From: Halorubrum aidingense JCM 13560
Lineage (GTDB): Archaea; Halobacteriota; Halobacteria; Halobacteriales; Haloferacaceae
Length of the DNA stretch: 36,730 nucleotides
Assembly: GCF_000336995.1 (NCBI RefSeq)
Contig: NZ_AOJI01000032.1
Coordinates: forward strand, 146,861 to 183,590
Reading direction: 5' to 3'
Below are positions 24,498-33,857 of the stretch, one piece after another. The notes below the pieces were generated by a model. It worked only from the letters and a program-made list of their open reading frames with translations. It made no database searches and had not been told where the DNA came from. Position 1 is the stretch's first letter. Each line of letters opens with the position of its first letter. Made by a program: the position numbers and the translations under genes.

Positions 24498-24964
24498 CGC
24501 TTGCGACGCTCGATGACCGCCATGATCTCCGCGAGCTGTCCGAGCGTCATCGCCGTGCGCCCTTCTAACGCCTGCTGGACTTCTTGTCCCGTGAGGTCCG
24601 CGTCGATGGACGCCGCGATGGTGTCGACGTCGAGCACCGCGGTCGCCATCCCGATCAGAAGGTGATCGCGAAGCTCGGCGACGATCGCGTCGGCCTCGCG
24701 GTCGGTCGTCAACGCGAGGACCGACGCCCCGTCGGCGACGGTCACCCCCGCCACGTCGCCGTCGACAGCCGCGGTTGCGGTCGCCTCGCTCAGCCCCGCC
24801 TCGTCGAGAAGGGTGTTCCGACCGGCCTCCTCCGCGGCTTCGCTCACCAGCGTCCCGAACGACGCGAGCAGCACGGCTGCGGTGACCTCGCTATCGCCCT
24901 CGTCGCCACCCGCGCTGTCGTCGGCCGCTCCCGTCGCACCGTCGTCGACGACTTCGTGAAACAT
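24494..24964 (-). CDS. Haloarchaeal conserved hypothetical, 156 aa
   Basis: A 156-aa acidic protein that starts MFHEVVDDG. It has an N-terminal Gly/Asp linker, a middle alpha/beta region with VTAAVLLASFGTLVSEAAEE, and a C-terminal helical module (DVDTIAASIDADLTGQEVQQ, then ALEGRTAMTLGQLAEIMAVI) that looks like a small helix-turn-helix or death-fold-like unit. I do not recognise it with confidence. It overlaps the SDR gene by 4 nt and forms an operon with it. A TATA-like CGTTTTGAG lies about 27 nt before ATG 24964. Confidence 0.8.
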   Translation of the reverse strand: MFHEVVDDGATGAADDSAGGDEGDSEVTAAVLLASFGTLVSEAAEEAGRNTLLDEAGLSEATATAAVDGDVAGVTVADGASVLALTTDREADAIVAELRDHLLIGMATAVLDVDTIAASIDADLTGQEVQQALEGRTAMTLGQLAEIMAVIERRKR

Positions 24965-25058
24965 GGTCGTGTTCGGTCGCGCCGTCTCAAAACGGCTGCG
25001 GTCGGGTCACCGATGCTGCGACGGTCAAGCAGCTCCGCGGCGGTCGATCGCGCCGCAG

Positions 25059-28000
25059 CTACGTCGACGAACACGCTCCGTCAGTCGCGCCCGACCCGAC
25101 CGGTCCGGGGCACGGCCACCCACCGGACGTCTCATCGCGAGTTCCGTCCACGTCACCCACACCCGGCGGACCGGCGGGAACCGCGACCACGACGGCCGTT
25201 TCCGTGTCGAAGCGAACCGGCTCCGTCGCGCCCAGCCGAACCGTCTTCCCGCCGACGTCGACGGTCGCGTTGCCCTCGGTCCGGACGTACTCGAACGGCT
25301 CTCCGGGGGCGCCGACGTCGGCGCGAAGCGTGAATCGCGGGTACTCGCCCCGGACCTGTACGCGCCACGCGTTCACCGTCGTCACCCAGTATCCGGGAAC
25401 GGGAGCGACCGGTAGCCCGGCGCCGACGGTCCGAACCGGCTTCAGTGACCCCTTCTCGCCGAACTCGTCGACCGCCCGTTCGCTCAATTCTTCAGTCGCG
25501 GCCTCGCCCGCCCGCGCGGCCTCGTTTTCGATCGCGCCCTCCAGTCGATCTCGCAAGAGCAACCGCGCGCCGCTCGTCGGTCCCTCGACGAATCGTGTCG
25601 GTACGCGGACGGTGTCGCGTTCGGCCGCTCCTCTGGTCGCCACGCGGAGGTGCGCGTCGAGGGACGCCTCCGTCGCCGACGACAGCGAGCCAGCGATCGC
25701 GGCCTCGGCGGCGACGGTCTCGGGATACGACCCGTTACCGACTGCGACCGCTCGGGCTCCGATCGAGTCGTAGTTCGCGGCCGCCGCGTCGAGCGCTCGC
25801 TGCCGCTCGTCGGGCGAGAGCGTCGTTCGTTCGGCGAGGGTACGGTCGAGGCCACGGTCGACCGCTCTCAGCGACTGATCGACCTGCCTCGCGAGCGCCT
25901 TCCTGTCCGCTCGGAGATCCGGGTCATCACCCGTTTCTAACGCCTCGTCGGCGAGCAGGAGAGACCGACCGGCGGTAGCGACGCGGACCGTGTCCTCCGT
26001 GCCGAGGATCCGGTCAACGACACCGCTCGAGACGTCGCTGTACGGGACCGTAGCGTAGTTCACGTTTCGGACGGCTAGGGGACGGGTGGTCGTGCCGTTT
26101 ACGCCCTCGACGGCCGCGCCGTCGACGGTCGTCCGCGGCAGGTATCCGGGCGAGCCCTCGGGCGCGAACGTCACGGCTCCCCCCGGTCCCTCGTCAGCGA
26201 CGGTGTACGTCCCGGGATCGCGGGCCGCCTCTCGACTGGCGACGGCATCGCCGACCGAGGGGCCCTCGAACGCGTCGTTCACTCGATCCACGAACGCCTC
26301 GGTCGCGCTGCCTCGATCGTCGGCAGCGCTCTCCAACTCCGCGATGACCGCGTCGAGGTACGCCTCGCGAGCGGCGACGCGAGCGCGATCGGTGGCGCCG
26401 TCGTACGTCTGCGGCGCCTCGACGAGTTCCGTCCGGCGATCGCGGAGCGTGTCAGCCAGATCGGCGTACGGTTCGGCCTCGCCGAGCGACGCGTCCTCCA
26501 TCGATTGTTCGGTCTCGATCTCACGGACGTCCGCGGCGAGCGCGGCGATGTCGGTCGCGATTCGGTCGCGATCGCCGTCGCTGCGTGCGCCGTACACGGT
26601 CGTCGATCGACGGACGTCGCCGTTCCGAACCGCGTCGCGGGCGATCCGATCGAGTTCAGCTTCCGTCTCGACGTTCAGCTCCGATCGCGCGGTCGACGGG
26701 GTGTCTCCGAGATCGGGACCGTCAGTGATCTCTCCCGCCCCGAACGTCGTCGCGGGACGGTCCGAAGCGCGATCGGCCGGCGCGTGTCGCCCGGTGACCG
26801 TGGTCCGCACGCGGTAGCGATCGGTCACCGCGTCGCGCGTGGTGGTTCGGTGGACCGTGACGTCGACGACGGTCCCGTTCGCGTTGCGTTCCACGACCGC
26901 CCGTCTCCACTCCGCGGTCGCGGAGCGCCTGACGGACACCTCTCGCGTCGCTTCTCCGAAAGAGACGGCCTCGTTCGGGGCGACGGTCCCGGTCGGCGTC
27001 CCCGTGGGCACGTCCGTCCCGGACACCGACGCGATTCCCTCCGACCGCGACACGTCGACGCGTTCCCACTCCCGGCCGGATGCGGAACTGGGGTCGGGAG
27101 GGCTCACCGAACCGCCGTCGTGAACCTTCGCCGTCGACGCGTCGACGGACGCCGACACGCGATACGCCCGCTCAGCGATCGTTTCGACGTCGTCGTGTAC
27201 GTCCGTCGCGGCGACGTCGGCGGCGTGTCCCACCGAAACCGCCGTCGTCTCGTTCGTCCGATCGGTCGGCGGGTCGAACGCGGCGGCCTCGGCGCGCGGC
27301 TCCTCCTCGCTGTTCCCGCCGTCCTCATTGTCCGTGTTAGCCGGCGATCCCGCCTGATTCCCCGCCGTCGGCGTCGGTGCGTCGAGAACCGCACTCGTCC
27401 ACGAACCTTCGTCTACGCCCGTCGGTTCGAGCAGATCCGTGATACCGGTCCGCGCTGTCGCGCGGGCGACGCCGCCGCGGGCGTCCGGATCGCTCGTTCC
27501 GAAGACGTCTCGTTGGGTGCGAACGATCCCGGCGTTCGTCGATAGCTCGACGTGACGGTTCCCGATGACGTTCTCGACCGGGGCTCCGCCGTACTGCGCG
27601 TACCCGCGCGCCCACGCCATCGGGTACAGGCTCGCCGTGATCTGCCGACCCAGCCCGGCCCCCTCGGTGGGTCCTCGATTGAGTCGGCTTTCGAACCGCT
27701 CCGTCCGCTCGTGGGCGGCGAGCGTCGGGACCGCCACCACGACGGTTCGATTCTCGGTCCGCTCTGCGACGACCCGTCCGTTCCGGGTCGCTGTCGTCTC
27801 GACCCCTCGGAACGTCACTCTGGTCGCCGTTCCGTTGGCGCTCGGCTCGACGCGAACGCGATCGCGAGCGGCCCGCAGATCGTCCGGATCGGCCACCTCG
27901 GGAAGCGACACCGCCGCGTCGACACCGCCGACCTCGGTCTCGACCGACGAGAGCGCCTCGCTGCCGACGATCGCGAGCCGGATCCGAAAGGCGTCCGTGA

Positions 28001-28343
28001 ACGCGGACCCCTCTCTCACGGCGTTCGAGCCCGGTTCCGCACCCGACGGCGCCCGCGTTACCGGCTCCGCCGCGGCGTCGTACGCCGCCTCGCGGGCCGC
28101 GGATCTGAGCGCGGCGGTGGCGTCCGCGTCGACGCGCTCGACGGCTCGCTCTACGCTCCGATCTTCGTTCACGAGCCCCTGGTCCGCGAGTCCCGCCGCG
28201 TACGCCGAACTCGTCACGAGTAGCAGGACGCCGATCAGCGCGAAGGGAACCCGCGCCCGCTCGTCGACGCGGATCGTCCGAGGCTGGTACCGAACGTCGC
28301 CGCGCGAACGGATCCCCCATTTGAGACGATCTCGCACGGTCAC
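25059..28343 (-). CDS. Large N-anchored exported protein of pilus-like cluster (DUF7286-like)
   Basis: About 1094 aa. The cytoplasmic N terminus is followed by DERARVPFALIGVLLLVTSS (hydrophobic segment about 31-52). More than 1000 residues follow that are probably extracellular, rich in Asp, Arg, Thr and Ala, with no cysteine-based fold. The layout resembles TadG-like proteins of Tad pili: a pilin-like N anchor and a large outer part. I associate the family with the name DUF7286; no function is known to me. GTG 28343 overlaps the upstream stop by 4 nt (GTGA); GTG 28346 is an equally open alternative. Last gene of the operon that begins at 30034. It shares the DERAxV motif with the DUF7285-like protein. 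Confidence 0.82.
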   Translation of the reverse strand: MTVRDRLKWGIRSRGDVRYQPRTIRVDERARVPFALIGVLLLVTSSAYAAGLADQGLVNEDRSVERAVERVDADATAALRSAAREAAYDAAAEPVTRAPSGAEPGSNAVREGSAFTDAFRIRLAIVGSEALSSVETEVGGVDAAVSLPEVADPDDLRAARDRVRVEPSANGTATRVTFRGVETTATRNGRVVAERTENRTVVVAVPTLAAHERTERFESRLNRGPTEGAGLGRQITASLYPMAWARGYAQYGGAPVENVIGNRHVELSTNAGIVRTQRDVFGTSDPDARGGVARATARTGITDLLEPTGVDEGSWTSAVLDAPTPTAGNQAGSPANTDNEDGGNSEEEPRAEAAAFDPPTDRTNETTAVSVGHAADVAATDVHDDVETIAERAYRVSASVDASTAKVHDGGSVSPPDPSSASGREWERVDVSRSEGIASVSGTDVPTGTPTGTVAPNEAVSFGEATREVSVRRSATAEWRRAVVERNANGTVVDVTVHRTTTRDAVTDRYRVRTTVTGRHAPADRASDRPATTFGAGEITDGPDLGDTPSTARSELNVETEAELDRIARDAVRNGDVRRSTTVYGARSDGDRDRIATDIAALAADVREIETEQSMEDASLGEAEPYADLADTLRDRRTELVEAPQTYDGATDRARVAAREAYLDAVIAELESAADDRGSATEAFVDRVNDAFEGPSVGDAVASREAARDPGTYTVADEGPGGAVTFAPEGSPGYLPRTTVDGAAVEGVNGTTTRPLAVRNVNYATVPYSDVSSGVVDRILGTEDTVRVATAGRSLLLADEALETGDDPDLRADRKALARQVDQSLRAVDRGLDRTLAERTTLSPDERQRALDAAAANYDSIGARAVAVGNGSYPETVAAEAAIAGSLSSATEASLDAHLRVATRGAAERDTVRVPTRFVEGPTSGARLLLRDRLEGAIENEAARAGEAATEELSERAVDEFGEKGSLKPVRTVGAGLPVAPVPGYWVTTVNAWRVQVRGEYPRFTLRADVGAPGEPFEYVRTEGNATVDVGGKTVRLGATEPVRFDTETAVVVAVPAGPPGVGDVDGTRDETSGGWPCPGPVGSGATDGACSST

Positions 28344-29137
28344 CACCTCCGTACGGTGATCCTGATCTCGTCGCCTCGGTCCGAACTCCCCTGCGCTGGG
28401 TGCGAGAGGACGGCGACGGTGGTGTCGGCGCCTCGTGGCGGTTCGGAACCGATCGAGAGCGGAGTCCGGACTTCTCCGGGGACTTCGCTCCCGTCAGCGG
28501 CGGGTGCCGTTCCACGGCGTTCGCGGGACGCTCCGCGTTTCAGTTCGTCACTGAGCTCGACCCCCCACGACGTGCCGGTCCCCGTGGTCGGCCACGAGGG
28601 CGTCCCCGTCTCGTTCGCCGACCACCACGGCGCGTCGCCCGCGACGGCCTCACTCGCCGGGGAACCGCTCGCTGAGAGCCCGCCTGCGGCAGCCGACCGG
28701 CCTCGCCCGACTGACTCGCGTTCGCCGAATATCTCGACGCTCGCGGGGTCGTCGGTCGCGTTCCCCGTTTCGGCCTCTGTCGTCGGTGTCTCGGCCGTAC
28801 GCACGTCTATCCGCGTCCGGGGACCGAGCCCTCCGTCGACCGCGGACCGAACCCGCTTTTCGAACGCGCTGCTCGACGCGGTACCGTCCGGGCCTCGCTC
28901 TTCTGGCACGGCGATCATCGCCAGTAGCTCCGCCCGCGTCGCGTGAACGGTTCGGGTGCCGTTCGGCGCGTCGGGCGCTTCGTACGTTACGGTCACCGTC
29001 TCCGTTGCGACCCGATCGGCGACGTCGGCGGCGGGCGGTCCGTCGCTTCCGACCCCGCTCCCGGCGGGTCCGAGCGCGACCACGCTCGCCGAGACGCACA
29101 ACAGCAGCACGGTCACGTCGAGGACGGTGCTCGTCAT
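28340..29137 (-). CDS. N-anchored pilus-cluster protein (DUF7284-like)
   Basis: About 265 aa. N-terminal hydrophobic segment in STVLDVTVLLLCVSASVVAL, with little before it, as in pseudopilins. The exported part contains VTVTYEAPDAPNGTRTVHAT and a long low-complexity Gly/Ser/Thr/Glu region, and the end is basic (EIRITVRRW). ATG 29137 overlaps the previous stop as ATGA, and its own stop overlaps the DUF7286-like gene, so translation is coupled throughout. An earlier in-frame start exists but gives an Arg-rich extension in the overlap region. Probably a minor structural component of the pilus-like machine; that is inference from position and topology. Confidence 0.8.
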   Translation of the reverse strand: MTSTVLDVTVLLLCVSASVVALGPAGSGVGSDGPPAADVADRVATETVTVTYEAPDAPNGTRTVHATRAELLAMIAVPEERGPDGTASSSAFEKRVRSAVDGGLGPRTRIDVRTAETPTTEAETGNATDDPASVEIFGERESVGRGRSAAAGGLSASGSPASEAVAGDAPWWSANETGTPSWPTTGTGTSWGVELSDELKRGASRERRGTAPAADGSEVPGEVRTPLSIGSEPPRGADTTVAVLSHPAQGSSDRGDEIRITVRRW

Positions 29138-29559
29138 CGCCGCACCACCGCCCGAATCGTCCCGCGGACGTTCCGCCCCGGATCGACACGGACGGTCACC
29201 GTGCGCTCCGCGACGGCGACCGATCCGGACCTCTGGGCCGCCGTGCTCTCGGGGGCATCGTCGCCGGAATCGACCCGCCACCGCTCGCCGTCTGCCGTCA
29301 GTTCGAGGGCCGTCGCGAACCGAAACTCGATGTCGTTCAGCCGCGTTGGATCGACGACGCCCCCGGTCGTCACGTCCGGTTCGATCCGATCGAGTGTCGC
29401 CTCCGCGGCCGGTCGCTCAGTGTCGGGCGTCGCGTCGTCGAGCGCGACAGTGTACAGTCCGAGCGCCGCACCGACGGCCAACACGGCCACCAGCGCCGCG
29501 ATCGGCTCGACGGCGGCGCGCTCGTCGCCCGCGGTCACCTCACCCGACGAGCGTGACAT
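29134..29559 (-). CDS. TadE-like pseudopilin candidate (DUF7285-like)
   Basis: A 141-aa protein with GDERAAVEPIAALVAVLAVG at residues 11-30. AAVEP plus a hydrophobic stretch is the pattern of TadE/TadF pseudopilins and type IV pilin N termini, including a Glu near the start of the hydrophobic segment. In canonical class III signals a Gly or Ala precedes the cleavage site five residues before this Glu. Here that position is Glu13, so it may not be processed in the usual way. The rest is a small beta-rich domain ending RTVTVRVDPGRNVRGTIR. It overlaps the upstream gene by 20 nt and the downstream gene by 4 nt. Confidence 0.8.
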   Translation of the reverse strand: MSRSSGEVTAGDERAAVEPIAALVAVLAVGAALGLYTVALDDATPDTERPAAEATLDRIEPDVTTGGVVDPTRLNDIEFRFATALELTADGERWRVDSGDDAPESTAAQRSGSVAVAERTVTVRVDPGRNVRGTIRAVVRR

Positions 29560-30034
29560 GGACTCCCTCGTAGTGGACCCGTCTCACAGTGAGCCGCTCC
29601 GACGCGGGCCGCCACTCGTGGTCTGTTCCGCGCGCTTCCGCCGCGGCCGCTGAAAATGCGTCGCGGTCGTCGAACACCGCGTCCGGCGGGACGCCGTCCA
29701 ACACCTGTCGGAGCCGAACGTCGCCGCCAGCGGCTCCGCCGTCGTCCACTCTCCGGACCGGCGTGATATGCGACCCGTGCAGCGCCGCCCGCGAAGTTCC
29801 GTCGCCGTCGCTCAACGCGACCGACCGGGTCGTGAGTCGGATGCGGTCCGCGGCGAGTCCGTGCTCTGCCGTCGCGGGGTGATCGCCGTCGGCGACCGAA
29901 TCGATCGTGTGGGCGACGCCGGCCGCGTCCGGCGGCGGCGACGACGGGAAGCTCGCCGCTACCCCGGCGGTCGCGACGCTCACCAGCGCGAGGCCGAGCC
30001 ACGCGTACGTGGCATCGGCGTGAGTCTCGAACAT
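29540..30034 (-). CDS. N-anchored pilus-cluster protein (DUF7283-like)
   Basis: A 164-aa protein with an N-terminal hydrophobic segment in YAWLGLALVSVATAGVAASF and a soluble exported part of mixed alpha/beta composition. It begins the third pilus-like operon; three overlapping genes follow it. ATG 30034 is fixed by the shared TTTAAATAC...CCGCGGCCA...ATG promoter that also precedes the ATPase and coiled-coil operons. Family name recalled as DUF7283. No catalytic motif is visible; a structural or assembly role is inferred from the operon. Confidence 0.82.
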   Translation of the reverse strand: MFETHADATYAWLGLALVSVATAGVAASFPSSPPPDAAGVAHTIDSVADGDHPATAEHGLAADRIRLTTRSVALSDGDGTSRAALHGSHITPVRRVDDGGAAGGDVRLRQVLDGVPPDAVFDDRDAFSAAAAEARGTDHEWRPASERLTVRRVHYEGVHVTLVG

Positions 30035-30064
30035 AGGGCGGCTGGCCGCGGCTTGGTATTTAAA
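30035..30064 (-). promoter_or_regulatory. Pilus regulon promoter P1 (DUF7283-like operon)
   Basis: Minus strand TTTAAATAC (30064-30056), 4 nt, CCGCGGCCA (30051-30043), 8 nt, ATG. The inverted repeat GCGGC-CA-GCCGC overlaps the second block. Spacing is identical to P2 and P3. The block lies between TATA and the expected leaderless start, where a repressor would block initiation. Confidence 0.8.
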
Positions 30065-30096
30065 GAGTAGCCGCTGTGCGTCGATCGGTCACCACC

Positions 30097-31905
30097 TCAC
30101 AGTAACAGCCCGGCGCCGACGAACGCGACCAGGTACGTCGCGGTCGCGGTCGGGAGCGCAATCCCGATGCGGTAGGCGACGAGCGTCCGATCGAATCCGC
30201 GCTCCAACCCCGTCGCCAGCGCGGTGAGCAGCGTCGCCAGGACGAGGACGTACGCGCCGACGATCCGGCCGAGCACCGGGACGGACAGCGCGCCGGTCGA
30301 ACCTGCTCCGACGCCGTCCGAGCTCGCTTCGACCCCGCCCGCGACGTCGCTCCCGCCGACTCCGAACGCGTCGGCGCCGGCTGTCGCTCCGGCACCCATG
30401 CCGCCGGCGCCGACGGTGTCGATTCCGGTCGCCAGCGCGACGGTCGCGCCGCCGACCAGCGGAGCGAACACGGCCGCCGTGTTCGTCAGCGTCCCCGTCA
30501 CCGTCGCGAGCTGCCGCCGAGCGTCGCCTTCGAGCTCGCGGAGCTCCTCCAACTGATCGGCGAGTTCGAGGAGCACGTCGCCGGCGGGCCGTCCCTCGCG
30601 CGCGGCGACAGCGAGCAGCGCGATGGCGCCCCGCACCCGCGGCGACGGAACCGGAGCGGCCGGTCCGCCGCGGCCGAGGAACGCCTCTCGGACCCCGACG
30701 CGCAGCGTGTCGCTCCGACGGCCGGCGAGGTCGAACACCTCGCCCGTCGCGTCGTCGAGGCGCTCGCCGGCGTTCGCGATCGCAGTCTCGACGGCGACGC
30801 CTTCCGCCACGTCGCCGCCGATCACGGTCATCGCATCTGGGAGCCCGCGCTCGACCGACCGCACCCGCGACAGAACGCTACGACGCGGTCGGACGACGAT
30901 GAACAGCGCCGTGCCGACCCCGATGCCGAGGGCGGACACCGGCGCGGCCCATCCCGCGACGAACTGCGCGGCGAGCGCGGCGGCCACGGTACCCGTGACG
31001 GCGCCGGCCGCGGTGGCGTACGCCCCCCGTTTCGGAACCGCTGGATGTTCTCCGTCGATCGACGGCGGCGCGAACGCGACGGGGCGGCGGGAGAGCAGCC
31101 ATCCCGACGCGACGACCAGTCCGCCCGGCAACACGCCGAGGTACAGCGCCGCGACGACGCCGGCACTGATCGGAACGCCCGAGGCCGCCGCCGCGGGCAG
31201 CAGGGCGATCAGCGCCAGCGGCAGCAACACGCCGAACGCGTACAGCGCCGAGACGGGTGCGCGAACCTCGCCGACGAACGCCGCGAGCCGGTCCGTCGTC
31301 CCGGCGATCGTCGTGTCGAGCGCGCGATCCAGACAGCGCCCGCGACGCTCCGGCGGTGCGGACGCCGCGGTTCGGACGAGTGCGGCGGCCCGATCGATCG
31401 CGGGGAACCACGGCTGCCACTCGCGTGCGAACGACCGGAGCCCGCTGGTCGGGCCGTCGGCGCTGCCGCGCTCGTGGCGTGCCAACCCCTCGGCCAAGGG
31501 GCCGTCTCCGGTCCGCGCGGCGAACTGGACGGCACGCTCCGTCGACGGATCGAGGCGCATCCGCAACACGAGGCGCCCGATCAGTCCCGGTGCGGCGCCC
31601 AAAGCCCGCGTCCGGCGGAGCGCGGCGAGCCACACCGGACCTCGGTGGGCGACGTGCGTGGCTACCAGCCCACCGGCGAGCCCGGCTGTCAGTCCCGGAA
31701 ACGGCCCGACGGCCAGCGCGACGGCGACGGCGGCGACGAGTCCGACGCCGATCCCTGCGCGATAGCCGAGTTCGACGACACGCTCGACCGAGGACTCCCA
31801 CTCCAGAAACGCGAGCGCACGACGCAGTTCGGGAGAGCCTTCGGTGTCGGCTCCGGCACGACGGCCCGGTGATCCGTCTGTTCGACTCTCGTTACGATCG
31901 GTCAT
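30097..31905 (-). CDS. TadC/GspF-like pilus assembly membrane protein
   Basis: A 602-aa integral membrane protein with two type II secretion F domains. Hydrophobic clusters lie near residues 50-90, 210-270, 295-345 and at the C terminus. The cytoplasmic helical repeats include RSVERGLPDAMTVIGGDVAE and AREGRPAGDVLLELADQLEE, the hallmark of F-domain proteins (TadB/TadC, archaeal FlaJ/PilC). Such proteins form the inner-membrane platform that the ATPase turns to add pilin subunits. It starts at ATG 31905, overlapping the ATPase stop by 4 nt (ATGA), an obligate pairing typical of these machines. Confidence 0.9.
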   Translation of the reverse strand: MTDRNESRTDGSPGRRAGADTEGSPELRRALAFLEWESSVERVVELGYRAGIGVGLVAAVAVALAVGPFPGLTAGLAGGLVATHVAHRGPVWLAALRRTRALGAAPGLIGRLVLRMRLDPSTERAVQFAARTGDGPLAEGLARHERGSADGPTSGLRSFAREWQPWFPAIDRAAALVRTAASAPPERRGRCLDRALDTTIAGTTDRLAAFVGEVRAPVSALYAFGVLLPLALIALLPAAAASGVPISAGVVAALYLGVLPGGLVVASGWLLSRRPVAFAPPSIDGEHPAVPKRGAYATAAGAVTGTVAAALAAQFVAGWAAPVSALGIGVGTALFIVVRPRRSVLSRVRSVERGLPDAMTVIGGDVAEGVAVETAIANAGERLDDATGEVFDLAGRRSDTLRVGVREAFLGRGGPAAPVPSPRVRGAIALLAVAAREGRPAGDVLLELADQLEELRELEGDARRQLATVTGTLTNTAAVFAPLVGGATVALATGIDTVGAGGMGAGATAGADAFGVGGSDVAGGVEASSDGVGAGSTGALSVPVLGRIVGAYVLVLATLLTALATGLERGFDRTLVAYRIGIALPTATATYLVAFVGAGLLL

Positions 31906-33824
31906 CGATCGACCACCGCCCGCCCGCCGTCGGCGTACCGCTCGGGAGCGATCCGTCCGGCGGCCGCCGCGTCCCGAATCCGATCCGCCCGCTTGCGGAC
32001 CGCGTCACGAACCGCCGCGTACGACTCGCCGGGCGCCGCGAGGCCGCCGACGAGCCGGCTCTCTCCACGGTCGATCCGCCCGCTCGGAACCAGCCCGTCT
32101 CCGGTTCGCTCGAACAGGGGAGCGAACGTCGCCTCGCCGCCGCGTCCGACCACCTCGGCGACCGCGTCGACCCGGTGGTCGTCGAGCACGACGATCAGGT
32201 CGGTCGCCGCGAACGACGACGCCGAGACATCGAGATCGGTGACAACTCGCTCGCGGACCGCTTCGGGGCTCTCGCCGTGGATCGTCCCGAGCACGGTCTC
32301 TCCCGTCGCGCCCACCCGCATGGCTTCGTACAACGCCTGCGCCTCCTCGCCGCGCACCTCGCCGACGACGATCGCACCGCCGCCGAGACGGAGCGCGGTC
32401 CGGACCGCCTCGCTGGGAGCGAGCTCCGCGCCCTCGCCGACGCGGAGCCGCTGCGTGTCGCGTCCCGCGTCGGCGATCGCGCTCGCCGGCAGCTCCGCTG
32501 TGTCTTCGATCAGCACCGACCGCGTCTCGGCCGGTAGCTCCCACAGGAGCGAGCCGAGTGCGGTCGTCTTTCCCGCGCCGCGTCCGCCGGCGACGAGTCC
32601 CGTCACACCGCGCTCGACGGCCACCGACAGGAGCCCGGCGGCCGCCGGAGTGACCGTCCCGACGTCGACGAGCCGCGCGAGGGTCCACGCGTCCGGGTCG
32701 CCGCGCCGGAACGCGAAGGAAAGCCCTTCGCTGGCGGGATCGGTCGTCGCGGCTACGCGGACGCGCCCCGCCTCCGCATCGAGGGTCGCGTCGAGCGTCG
32801 GGTTCGCCCGCGAGAACCCGCGGCCGCTCGTTCGCCGGAGCCGAGAGGCCAGCGTGGCGGCGCCCTCGGGCGGGAGCCTGACGTTCGTCCGACAGCGCTC
32901 GCCGTCGACGACCACCCGAAGCGGGTTCGCCGTGACGGGCGCAGACAGCGTCGCGTCGCTGACCCGTTCGTCGGCGAAGACGTGCTCGAACGCGCCGTAG
33001 CCGCGAGTGTGTCGGCTGAGAACCTCGGCCAACACCGAGACGGGGTCGCTCTCGGACGCGACCGATCGAACCGCCCGCCCGGGCGCGCGCTCGCCACCGG
33101 CGGGGTCGTCGAGGAGCCGGTCCTTCGCGACCGCGAGGCGAGCGACCGCCTCGTCGTCGAGCCGGGCGGACGGCGGTGTGAGGTGGTACGTCCGGAGCGG
33201 CCCCGCCCCGTCGTACAGCCGCACCGTGGCGCCGGTGTCGGTTTCCCACCGATCGACGAGCGCCGCGTCCGGCGGGGGGTCGGCCGCCACGCGGGTGGCC
33301 GCGATCGTCGGCCCGGTGTGCGGCCGGATCACGTCGCCGGCGTTCTCGGCGCCTTCGACAGCCTCGATCAGGCCGGTCTCCGCGGCGATCCGGCTCGGTG
33401 CGCCGGCACGTCCGCTCGCCTCGCGAGCCGCCCCGACCGGATCTCTCGCGGCCCGCGTTGCGAGCCGCGTCTCGTGGAACTCGACCCGCTCGCGGAACCG
33501 TCCCGCGGCGACCAGACACGCCGCGGCTCGGCCGGCGTACGCCCGCTCTCGCCCCTGATGGCGCGACCGAACTACGTCGGCGTCACGCTCGGTCAGCGCG
33601 TCGACCGCGGTTGCGAGGCAGTCGGGACTCGCCGCGAGGTCACCGCGGCCGGGGCACTCGTCGGCGTCGATAACGAGGATGACGCGGTCGTCGACGCCGG
33701 TTCCGACGGGCTCCTCGAACGACGGCTCGCACCGACACCCGGTGTCCTCGTCGCCGACCCACGGGAGCGAACGCAGCGGGGTGTCGTCCCCGACCGGCGA
33801 GAGTGAGGGGAGATCGAAGTTCAT
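31902..33824 (-). CDS. Type II/IV secretion ATPase (TadA/VirB11/FlaI-like)
   Basis: A 640-aa hexameric ATPase that powers pilus assembly or secretion. The C-terminal motor has Walker A GGRGAGKTT (Lys419), the Asp-box region LIEDTAELP, Walker B GGGAIVVGEVRGEE and the His box GTIHGES. The N-terminal domain contains KxRL-free substrate-facing segments such as GAFEHVFADERVSDATLSAP. Ahead of this is an extra N-terminal region with Cys30, Cys32, Cys57 and Cys69, possibly metal-binding. ATG 33824 is set by the shared promoter P2. It is paired with the TadC-like gene by a 4-nt overlap. It lacks a recognisable archaellum context, so a pilus or secretion role is more likely. Confidence 0.92.
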   Translation of the reverse strand: MNFDLPSLSPVGDDTPLRSLPWVGDEDTGCRCEPSFEEPVGTGVDDRVILVIDADECPGRGDLAASPDCLATAVDALTERDADVVRSRHQGRERAYAGRAAACLVAAGRFRERVEFHETRLATRAARDPVGAAREASGRAGAPSRIAAETGLIEAVEGAENAGDVIRPHTGPTIAATRVAADPPPDAALVDRWETDTGATVRLYDGAGPLRTYHLTPPSARLDDEAVARLAVAKDRLLDDPAGGERAPGRAVRSVASESDPVSVLAEVLSRHTRGYGAFEHVFADERVSDATLSAPVTANPLRVVVDGERCRTNVRLPPEGAATLASRLRRTSGRGFSRANPTLDATLDAEAGRVRVAATTDPASEGLSFAFRRGDPDAWTLARLVDVGTVTPAAAGLLSVAVERGVTGLVAGGRGAGKTTALGSLLWELPAETRSVLIEDTAELPASAIADAGRDTQRLRVGEGAELAPSEAVRTALRLGGGAIVVGEVRGEEAQALYEAMRVGATGETVLGTIHGESPEAVRERVVTDLDVSASSFAATDLIVVLDDHRVDAVAEVVGRGGEATFAPLFERTGDGLVPSGRIDRGESRLVGGLAAPGESYAAVRDAVRKRADRIRDAAAAGRIAPERYADGGRAVVDR

Positions 33825-33854
33825 GGCGGCCGTGGCCGCGGTATCGTATATAAA
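33825..33854 (-). promoter_or_regulatory. Pilus regulon promoter P2 (ATPase operon)
   Basis: Minus strand TTTATATAC (33854-33846), 4 nt, CCGCGGCCA (33841-33833), 8 nt, ATG. Here the inverted repeat extends to GCGGCC-AC-GGCCGC. The TATA box lies only 3 nt from the stop codon of the upstream gene, so the ATPase operon can be transcribed independently of it. Confidence 0.8.
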
Positions 33855-33857
33855 CGC

